This document shows, piece by piece, positions 57,348 to 64,000 of a stretch of 64,000 nucleotides of DNA. Under the pieces are notes generated by a model. It did not search any database, was not told the origin of the DNA, and saw only the letters and a program-made list of their open reading frames with translations. This stretch comes from Picocystis sp. L7 (lineage: Eukaryota; Chlorophyta; Picocystophyceae; Picocystales; Picocystaceae), in contig QXJR01000013.1 in NCBI GenBank assembly GCA_020975725.1, positions 186,001 through 250,000 on the forward strand, given 5' to 3'. A program made the position numbers and the translations under genes. Position 1 is the stretch's first letter. Every line of letters starts with the position of its first letter.

Positions 57348-58487
57348 ATGGCGATGACGACGCCTGCGACGCGTTGCTGCCGTCCCACGAGGCACAGAAG
57401 GCCGTGCAGAGGGAAGAAGAGGTGTGGGACGCGAGCGGGAGCGCAGCCGCGGGACGAGGGAGCCGATCGCGGGGAATCCACCCAGCTCAGCACCGAAGAC
57501 GCCATGGCCACGGCCCAGCGATTCCTGGACGCGCTGCGCGAAGCCGACCTCGAAAAGGTCGTCGAAGAGCTTCCCGACGGAGCCAAAGACCTGTACTACG
57601 AGAAGTTCCAAGAAGTCGACCTCGAGCAGAGGATGAGAGGAGTTCACTTCCCGGTCGGGCTCGTGTTCTTCGGAGCACTGCAAGACACGGAAGTGGACCA
57701 GAGCATCGACGAAGAAATAAGCGAAATCTTCGACGTTTCTTTCTTCATCGACTCGTACTTCAAGAGGGTCATGCTGTACAATCGGCCGGCGTCCGTGCAA
57801 CCGTTGAGCAGCCTTAGGATTTCCAGGGGGAAGTTCTTGCACAGGTTCGAAGCCAAGACGGAAAACGGAGAATGCGTTGTCTTCAGCGTGTCTTGCCAGG
57901 TAGAAAACTCTCTGCAGCCCTGCTACAAGTCAGTGGAAGTCGTGAGGCGCTGGTCCATCACCTCCGTGAGGGGCGAGTGTGCGTCCTCCGCCCCGAGGCC
58001 CTCCGTGGAATTGTCCCCGGAAGTTGTCGTTGCCACCCAGATCGAGGCGTTGAGGAACTTGGACTTTGAGACGGTCTTTGCGTTTGCTTCGCCTTCCAAC
58101 CGATCTGTCACTGGACCCTTGGACAAGTTCATTGGTTTGCTGAACACGCCCTTCTACGTCCCATTGGTCGGATACACAAGCATGGAGATTCTGTACTCAG
58201 AGCAGGTGGGAGTGGCCAAGTACGTTCAGCGTGTCATGGTCACTGCCGATGCCACTTCGGACACACGAAAGATGGCCGATGCCATCGATCCCGGCCGGGA
58301 ACAAGACAAGATTTGGATCGGTCCGCTTCTTCTGTCCCACCGCCGGGGCGGGAAGCCCACGGTGAGCATCATCTACGAGTGGCAGGTGGGCCTGACCTCC
58401 GACTTCTCCGTCTCTCCAGACGAACAATACTGGATGACGGATGCAGTGAAGCCTTTGCTCGGTCCTGCAGCCAGCACTTCCTATTGA
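57348..58487 (+). CDS. DUF4864 protein, probably plastid-targeted
   Basis: The product is 379 residues. The N-terminus (MAMTTPATRCCRPTRHRRPC) is basic and Thr/Pro-rich, like a transit peptide. A helical region follows (LDALREADLEKVVEELPDG) and a first beta-rich part. The C-terminal half has LSPEVVVATQIEALRNLDFE, VFAFASPSNRSVTGPLDKF and the cystatin/NTF2-like strands of DUF4864, ending in YEWQVGLTS. The family is of unknown function and occurs in plants and algae. ATG 57348 is chosen to include the presequence; 57504 is an alternative. AATAAA follows at 58511-58516. Confidence 0.75.
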   Translation: MAMTTPATRCCRPTRHRRPCRGKKRCGTRAGAQPRDEGADRGESTQLSTEDAMATAQRFLDALREADLEKVVEELPDGAKDLYYEKFQEVDLEQRMRGVHFPVGLVFFGALQDTEVDQSIDEEISEIFDVSFFIDSYFKRVMLYNRPASVQPLSSLRISRGKFLHRFEAKTENGECVVFSVSCQVENSLQPCYKSVEVVRRWSITSVRGECASSAPRPSVELSPEVVVATQIEALRNLDFETVFAFASPSNRSVTGPLDKFIGLLNTPFYVPLVGYTSMEILYSEQVGVAKYVQRVMVTADATSDTRKMADAIDPGREQDKIWIGPLLLSHRRGGKPTVSIIYEWQVGLTSDFSVSPDEQYWMTDAVKPLLGPAASTSY

Positions 58488-58510
58488 GGTGGGCACCTCC
58501 CCTCCTCTTC

Positions 58511-58516
58511 AATAAA
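58511..58516 (+). terminator. Polyadenylation signal AATAAA after the DUF4864 gene
   Basis: AATAAA lies 24 bases past the stop. GTTAAC at 58550-58555, only 34 bases further, already belongs to the promoter of the next gene. Confidence 0.6.
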
Positions 58517-58666
58517 CCCCACTCCCTCTCCCAGCTCCCCCCCCCCGAAGTTAACTCCACCTTTGTAGGTTAATTTCGGTGGGAGACGTTTCGGCGCATC
58601 GTCTTGGACGCATTTCGCGGCGACATCGCTGCAAGACACGTCGCTTCGAGGCGCGTTTTCGGCGGC

Positions 58667-60086
58667 ATGGGAACTTGGATGGACTGGTGGAGGTCCCAGG
58701 AGGACGAGAGATCCTCCGAAGCTTCCTCCTGTCCTTCCTTGCGCGGGATATGGAGCGAATTCGTGGACGCATTCGTGCACTCGGCGCACTCGCGTGGACT
58801 CCACGCCTCGCCTGCGTGCTCGGCAAAGACGAGGACGTGTCCGTGGATGAACGGAGGCGTGGTTCCTTCGAACGGACGCGTCTTGGCCGTGGGAGACCTG
58901 CACGGTGACCTCGAAAAGCTGCGACAGGCCATGCGCCTGGCCGGCGTGACGGATGGACGAGATCGTTGGATCGGCGGCGATGCGGTGGTCGTACAAGTGG
59001 GAGATCAGCTCGATCGTGGGGACGAAGAGGTGGCCGTGCTGTACTTCCTGGAAAGGCTCAAGAGAGATGCCGATCGGGCCGGAGGTGCGGTCATCGTCCT
59101 CAATGGGAACCACGAAACCATGAACGTAGGAGGTAGGTTCAGATACGCCACCGATGAAGGAGCAGAGGAATTCCAGAGATGGAGGCATACGCAAATCGTA
59201 GGGAAAGCACTCAAGCACATGTGTGGGAAAGGGGAAGGGAGCTGCAATCCTGGAAACACGGGGAAGCTCCCGGAAGGTATGCACCAAAGATGGGCCGCAA
59301 GATACGCCGCGCTGCAACCTGGCGGTCCGCTGTCCAAGCGATTCCTGGCTCAAAATCCTACCGCCGTGCAGGTCGGAAATACGCTCTTTGTCCACGGAGG
59401 ATTGCTTCCCGAACATTGTGAGTATGGATTGCACAGAATAAATCAAGAGATCCGAGACTGGATGCTAGGTAACGCGGGGACGCTCGAGCAACCAGACATA
59501 GTCCGCGGCAGGAACAGCTTGGTCTGGGCAAGGCACTACAGTCACGTGGAGGAGAGCAAGTGTGACTGTGATGTTTTGAATGATGCATTGAAGAAGATGA
59601 AAGGAGTGGACCGTGTGGTAGTAGGCCACACCGTTCAGCAACCTGGTGGAATCAGCGCAGCTTGTAACGGAAGAGTTTTCCGTGTGGATGTGGGCATGTC
59701 AAAAGGTGTTGCAGATGCATCTCCAGAGGTATGCTGGCAACGCCAAACGATATGCGTCTACCTTTGCTGATTGCGTTGCCGAGGACGAGGTTGAAGCAGA
59801 TTCTGTTGTTGAGAACCAATCACCCCCTTGGGGCATGCGGATCTCCTTTCGTCTGGATCACCGAGGCACTCGCTCCCTTTCGGCTTGATCGCCCTCTTCT
59901 TGCATACGTGGTATGGTGGAGCTGACGCCCGGTGTTTCTGTCGCGCAGGTTCTGGAGATCCGGGACGACTCCGAGGTCCGCCGCATTGTGCTCGGCAATG
60001 CACCCCAGATCCTCCACGAGATGGATCCGGGCCCTTCCGGTCCTCCACATCTCTGGGCGTTTGTGAAAGGCATCCTTTCTCATTGA
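58667..60086 (+). CDS. Shewanella-like protein phosphatase (SLP), two exons
   Basis: Exons are 58667-59728 and 59949-60086, giving 399 residues. It is a calcineurin-like PPP phosphatase: metal-binding motifs GDLHGDLE, VVQVGDQLDRGDEE, LNGNHETMNVGG and FVHGGLLPEH, and the late histidine in VVVGHTVQQPG. The family block MSKG...SPEVLEIRDD is split by the intron (59729-59948), with donor GTATGC, acceptor GTCGCGCAG and CTGAC about 22 bases upstream. Without splicing the frame ends 14 codons on. SLPs are bacterial-type tyrosine/serine phosphatases of plants, algae and apicomplexans. GTTAAC lies 117 bases upstream. Confidence 0.92.
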
Positions 60087-60519
60087 TGGCTTCCTTCCAC
60101 ACCTGTAAACGTCGGTCCATGGCCTTGCACCCCTCCCTTCCACCCTGGAGAATATTCTCCCCTGGTCCGGTCCCCCTTCCCGCCCCCCTTCGACCCCGTT
60201 TGAAACTGCGACCGGTCCCCGAAGAGGCCTCCCTCGCTCCTCTCTCGTCCTCGAAGGTCGTTGGTCCTCCTCCCGGGCTGTTACCCCTTCGTTCGAGTCG
60301 GCAGACGTCCATTTCCACGCGACTGTCGGCTTCACAGCCGCCTCGAAAGCGCAACGAAAGCGCGCACACGGTTCGAAAGACAGGGTGTGGCGTGTTCTGG
60401 AAGGCTGGGAAAGCCAACCAAGGGACGCCTGCGCTTCGAAAGCACCCAGGAAGGACCGTGCTTGACGTGAGGTGCGAACCGAGCACCCGTGAAACCAGTG
60501 GAGCTCCTCGCGGATCGTT
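60087..60519. other. 433-base spacer
   Basis: It holds the 14-base perfect palindrome GGAGAATATTCTCC at about 60147-60160, some 360 bases before the next ATG. The rest is C-rich with no gene seen. Confidence 0.55.
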
Positions 60520-61821
60520 ATGTCGAGGTTGCAGAAGGAACTTGCGAGGCTGGCACCTTGGGGATGGGATCCTCACGTGAAGCAGCATCCTCCTGGAAGC
60601 GCCTTTCAAAAGGACTTCTCGCAGGTCAGCTTTGCCACGGAAATGCTGTTCAAAGTCAAGGAAGAAGAGGACGGTGAAAGGACCGGTGAACGTGCTGAGA
60701 AGCGAAAGCGTCCTCCTTCACCAGAACCTTCCACTCCTGGTCTCATCACGCCAGGAAAAGATGCTATTGAAAGCAATGGTGTAGCGTGGATTGCACCCGG
60801 GGTTGCGGAACATGCAGAAGTGGAGGAAGGAGCGAATTCGACTCCACACAAACCAGGAGACAGTGAAACGCTACACACTCCTGACCTACTGCAAGCCCCT
60901 CGAAGACAGCCAATCCGAAGTCCGGTCGAGGGAACCTCACCCAATCTGGCGACCCAAAAACATGGTAAGGATGATTGCCTGGATGTCCAGAGAGGTTCCT
61001 CTAAACTTTCCGGAGGAAGGGAGGCCGACACGTCTTGGCAGATGGATCCGATTGATTTGAATTGTAGGGAACAGCTAGAAGACGTGGCGGCAAATCTTCT
61101 GGACGAGTTCGACACAGCAGCAAAAGACGGGAGAGGCCACTCCCTTTCTTATGCTACACAGCAAAAACACGCCAAAGAAGGTGGGAGTCCGGGCTTGCAC
61201 CCCGCCGGCTCATTTACCCTTCCTCTTCAAGAAATTCAGAACGCGAGGTCATGTGGTGGCCAACTCGAGAAAGGAATGAGAATGCCTAAAAGGTCCAAGG
61301 TTCCCACAGGAACGAAACCTACCTCTACCCATGCAGTGGGTGACATCCAAAAACCGAAACCCAGAGAAACCAAGACGGAGCACAGGCGCGTGGGAAAAGT
61401 CAAGCTTTCCCTACGTGCATCCCCTTCATTGATGCCACCACCACAGAAAATCGCGCGACCATCAAGTGCAGTTGCTTCGCATCCTTCCACAAAGCAAACG
61501 ATTCATGCGCACTTGGGTAAGGAGAACATACCGCCAAAGGCATCTGCTTTTACAGCGTGCCATTCCATGTCCTGGGCGTATGGAAGCAAAGACACATCAG
61601 AAGATAAGTTTTTGCTTGAAGCCCCACACAAAGTGTACCGCCCCACTCCACGCGTAGCCAAGCTGGAATTTGTGGAGAAAGATACTGCTATGCTTAGGAT
61701 CGCAAAAAGCCTCGTTGTTGCTGATGGGGTTGTCGCCGCCGCACAGGTTTCCGGTGGGGCGTTCAGGAAAGGGTGTGCCGTCTTGAAAGCTATGGACGTG
61801 AATGATGGCTGGAAATACTGA
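60520..61821 (+). CDS. Disordered nuclear-type protein with KEN box, unknown
   Basis: The product is 433 residues, mostly low-hydrophobicity and rich in Pro, Ser, Lys and Glu, so largely disordered. It has several Ser/Pro and Thr/Pro sites (PPSPEPSTPG, ITPGK, RSPVEG), basic patches (EKRKRPPSP, MPKRSKVP) and LGKENIPPKA, a KEN box in a context like that of APC/C substrates. The last 60 residues are more ordered (LEFVEKDTAMLRIAKSLVV, AFRKGCAVLKAMD). A cell-cycle or mitotic protein is a reasonable guess but no family is recognised. It is convergent with PPAT with only 11 bases between. Confidence 0.65.
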   Translation: MSRLQKELARLAPWGWDPHVKQHPPGSAFQKDFSQVSFATEMLFKVKEEEDGERTGERAEKRKRPPSPEPSTPGLITPGKDAIESNGVAWIAPGVAEHAEVEEGANSTPHKPGDSETLHTPDLLQAPRRQPIRSPVEGTSPNLATQKHGKDDCLDVQRGSSKLSGGREADTSWQMDPIDLNCREQLEDVAANLLDEFDTAAKDGRGHSLSYATQQKHAKEGGSPGLHPAGSFTLPLQEIQNARSCGGQLEKGMRMPKRSKVPTGTKPTSTHAVGDIQKPKPRETKTEHRRVGKVKLSLRASPSLMPPPQKIARPSSAVASHPSTKQTIHAHLGKENIPPKASAFTACHSMSWAYGSKDTSEDKFLLEAPHKVYRPTPRVAKLEFVEKDTAMLRIAKSLVVADGVVAAAQVSGGAFRKGCAVLKAMDVNDGWKY

Positions 61822-61832
61822 TTCCAGCTTGC

Positions 61833-62762
61833 CTAAACGGCAGATTGAGTGGCTGACTTGTCCTCTTGGCGCAGGGCGGTTGAGCTCAGCTTTTCCTGTG
61901 TCCTTCCGAACAGTAACTTAATCACAATAAGCTTCAATGGTGAAAATCCCCTCTGTTTCCTATCCGCGTTAATGGCATTTCCTCCTGTGACGGTTTCCTC
62001 CGAGACAACCAGAGCTTGCATGTGCTCTTCAGTGCTTGCTGCTGTCGGTTCCTTGGGGTCGGAGAGCGCACCCGTGGTCACTTTGAGGCTGGGATGCACG
62101 TTCGACAGGTACTCACGCACTGCTCCTTCGCGGGAGGAGTACGTACGGATCAATTCTTTGTCTGCCTTGTTGACCAGTAGGCGATCGCTGGTGATTCCCA
62201 CGTAGAGTTCAGAACTGCAGCAGACGGCAGCGACCGCCAGCAGCACCCTGTGTCCAGCATGCATGCGATCGAACGTGCCACCTACGGCCACGAAGTCGAA
62301 GGAGCATCCTTCGGCATGGGACGGGTCCTTTTCGATCGTGCTGGATCGACCGTCTGCATCCTCTTTAGAAACGAAAGGCATGGGTGCGATTCGTAGCGTT
62401 GGTTGTCCTCGTTCCTGTCGTATGGACCTCAAGGCTTCCCTCTTTTCGAGCACCTGTTCGTCGTCTCCTTCGAACGCACAGACTTCGACCAGGTCTTCCA
62501 GCTCGGCCGTCTTTTGCAGGCACCATCCGACCTCCGGGAGGAGCGGCACGAGGTCTGCACGCGGCTGTTGGACGGCGACGCTGGCGAAGCATTCGGCGAT
62601 CCATTCCACCGTCCTGGCGTCGGCTTTGGGCGCGTGCCATGTCCCGCATTCGTGCACGTACAGCTTCTGCGTCCCACTGGCGGATCTCTCCACCTTTTCC
62701 TTCCACGTGGGATCCGTGGACGCGTCCACGAAGACCAGTCTTGCGCCGCCATGGACGTCCAT
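61833..62762 (-). CDS. Phosphopantetheine adenylyltransferase, eukaryotic type
   Basis: The product is 309 residues. The nucleotidyltransferase domain in the C-terminal half carries VGGTFDRMHAGHR (Thr163, His168, His171; the T/HxGH site), YVGITSDRLL and ending SSTALR (ISSTxxR motif). The enzyme adds AMP to 4'-phosphopantetheine in CoA synthesis. In animals it is fused to dephospho-CoA kinase; here no kinase follows and the frame ends after the transferase, as in plants. The N-terminal 150 residues are of unknown role, a layout also seen in fungal CoA-synthase relatives. Confidence 0.92.
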   Translation of the reverse strand: MDVHGGARLVFVDASTDPTWKEKVERSASGTQKLYVHECGTWHAPKADARTVEWIAECFASVAVQQPRADLVPLLPEVGWCLQKTAELEDLVEVCAFEGDDEQVLEKREALRSIRQERGQPTLRIAPMPFVSKEDADGRSSTIEKDPSHAEGCSFDFVAVGGTFDRMHAGHRVLLAVAAVCCSSELYVGITSDRLLVNKADKELIRTYSSREGAVREYLSNVHPSLKVTTGALSDPKEPTAASTEEHMQALVVSEETVTGGNAINADRKQRGFSPLKLIVIKLLFGRTQEKLSSTALRQEDKSATQSAV

Positions 62763-63032
62763 CGCCGCGACGGATCGACTCCTTCCTTCTTTCCTTCCGA
62801 CACGTACGAAACCCCACCTCTACCCTTGTCTCTCCGGTTCGACCGCCCGACTGAACCCGCCTTTCTTTCCCTTCTATCCGGCCATCCCTTCCCTTCTGTT
62901 TCCTTCGGTTCGAAGCAGGGGATCTTCCTCTCCAATCGAACCCCACCTTTTTTTTCGATTCCAACCCGTACGAACCCGGGGAGACAGAAGGGTGGCCCTG
63001 GACCCGAACCGAGTGGGAGACCAGGAGGGAAA

Positions 63033-63132
63033 GGGAGAGAAGAAACTCCCCTTCCCCCTGCCAGAGGGGGTGGGGTGGCGGAGGGAGAGAAGAAACTCCC
63101 CTTCCCCCTGCCAGAGGGTGTGGGGTGGTGGA
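63033..63132. repeat. 50-bp tandem duplication
   Basis: Two 50-base units (63033-63082, 63083-63132) containing AGAAGAAACTCCCCTTCCC and TGCCAGAGGG differ at two positions. They lie about 110-210 bases upstream of the photolyase ATG, between the divergent PPAT and photolyase genes. Confidence 0.9.
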
Positions 63133-63239
63133 GGGTCCACGTGGCACATCGACACGTCCGAAGCGCGGAACGCGGTTCGAAGCGAAAGACGGCGTCGCGT
63201 GCGCGAAACTGGACGCGCCTGGCGCCCCTGCGAGCGGCC

Positions 63240-64000
63240 ATGGCGGTGCAGAAGCGAAAGAGGGAAGCGGGAACCGCGGCCGCGACGGTGGATCGAGAAC
63301 GGGTGCGCGTGCTCAGGGATGGGAAAGGTAACGAAGAGGGACCCGTGGTGTATTGGATGTCCAGAGATCAACGCGTGCGAGACAACTGGGCCATGATCTA
63401 CGCCCTGGAAAAAGCAGCCATGCGTGAACAACCCGTGGCAGTCGTGTTCACGCTCATCCCGAGGTACATGGGATCCTGCGCCAGGCAAAGGGGGTTCATG
63501 CTCCGTGGATTGGAGGAACTGCAAGGAACACTGAACGAGATGGATGTGCCGTTCTTCTTCTTCCAGTGCGATGATCCGCCGGAGAAAATGGCGGAATTCG
63601 TGCGAGAGTGCAAGGCCAGCCTGGTCGTGACCGACTACTGCCCCCTGCGCGTCAAGAGAGGATGGAGACAGGATCTCGTCCGGAAAGTGGACATCCCTGT
63701 GCACATGGTAGATGCACACAACGTGGTCCCCGTGTGGGTGGCCAGCCCAAAACTCGAATATGCGGCACGTACCATTCGGCCCAAGATTCACAACAAGCTG
63801 CGCGATTTCTTCAAGCCCTTCCCAGAAACCCCCGCCAACCCCGCGAAATGGACAGGCCCCCATCCTCCGGAAACCAATTGGAAGCAGATCATCGAGGACG
63901 TGCTTCGAGTGGGAGCAGAGGTGCCAGAAGTGAACTGGTGCAAACCAGGTGAGAAAGCCGGCATGGAAGCCCTCCAGGCATTCCTCACCAAGGACAGGCT
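63240..64000 (+). CDS. Class II CPD photolyase, 3' end beyond the window
   Basis: The visible 253 residues are the N-terminal alpha/beta and start of the FAD domain. VVYWMSRDQRVRDNWAMIYA is the class II signature, followed by LIPRYMGSCARQRGFMLRGL, VVTDYCPLRVKR and VHMVDAHNVVPVWVAS, then EYAARTIRPKI and the linker to the helical domain. The enzyme reverses cyclobutane pyrimidine dimers with light. The frame is open at the right edge, so the C-terminal half is outside. ATG 63240 gives a basic N-terminus (MAVQKRKREAG), which may be nuclear. Confidence 0.94.
   Translation, partial: MAVQKRKREAGTAAATVDRERVRVLRDGKGNEEGPVVYWMSRDQRVRDNWAMIYALEKAAMREQPVAVVFTLIPRYMGSCARQRGFMLRGLEELQGTLNEMDVPFFFFQCDDPPEKMAEFVRECKASLVVTDYCPLRVKRGWRQDLVRKVDIPVHMVDAHNVVPVWVASPKLEYAARTIRPKIHNKLRDFFKPFPETPANPAKWTGPHPPETNWKQIIEDVLRVGAEVPEVNWCKPGEKAGMEALQAFLTKDR

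Overview
The window is a piece of a nuclear chromosome from a photosynthetic eukaryote, most likely a small unicellular alga of the Archaeplastida. The plastid evidence is a phytoene desaturase, a fibrillin, a plastid-type phosphatidate phosphatase and several proteins with transit-peptide-like N-termini. A bZIP factor with a plant group I-like basic region, a plant-type topoisomerase VI A subunit, a class II photolyase and a Shewanella-like phosphatase fit the same picture. The eukaryotic core genes include proteasome beta-3, 40S S18, SURF4, primase PRIM1, LYAR, SGF11 and a PNUTS-like protein. The species cannot be fixed from the sequence. GC content looks moderate, and AATAAA signals follow several genes.

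The gene layout is dense and intron-poor. About 39 genes are supported on both strands, with no tRNA, rRNA, CRISPR array or recognisable mobile element. Most genes are single-exon. Introns of about 90-220 bases are inferred in six genes (PSMB3, RPS18, two cystatin-like genes, MAPR, SLP phosphatase), with a problematic one in LYAR. Donors are GTRNGN-like, acceptors are mostly CAG, and a CTRAC branch-like motif is often visible. Convergent neighbours can overlap at their stops (2220-2226, 54247-54263). Divergent neighbours share promoters of about 200 bases (492-702, 53356-53585).

Layout: 1-6.2 kb holds an HMG-box/histone-fold protein, a PLP decarboxylase, a DUF455 ferritin-like protein, PSMB3, RPS18 and one doubtful gene. 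6.5-13.8 kb holds PNUTS-like, TOP6A, SURF4 and SGF11. 13.9-19.7 kb looks secretory: two tandem cystatin-like genes, a MAPR haem-binding protein, an unresolved Cys-rich reading frame and a secreted subtilase. 20-30 kb holds a GNAT, an unknown plastid-type protein, phytoene desaturase, a prolyl-4-hydroxylase-like enzyme and the double GTPase Der. 30.9-40.9 kb holds a coiled-coil protein, CCDC174-like, bZIP, LYAR, a small membrane protein, a second GNAT and PRIM1. 41-50.3 kb holds an amidohydrolase, a plastid-type phosphatidate phosphatase, a FAXC/metaxin-like protein and two tandem MscS-like channels. 50.8-64 kb holds a TPR-ARM protein, fibrillin, DEG9-like protease, DUF4864 protein, SLP phosphatase, an unknown KEN-box protein, PPAT and the start of a class II photolyase.

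The genes do not form one pathway. They are a normal sample of housekeeping and plastid genes. The most unusual material is in the spacers: two recurrent short motifs (GTTAAC/GTTAAG and the palindrome GAATATTC) sit mostly 40-200 bases upstream of start codons, often next to short tandem duplications, and look like proximal promoter elements. No novel defence or mobile system was found.
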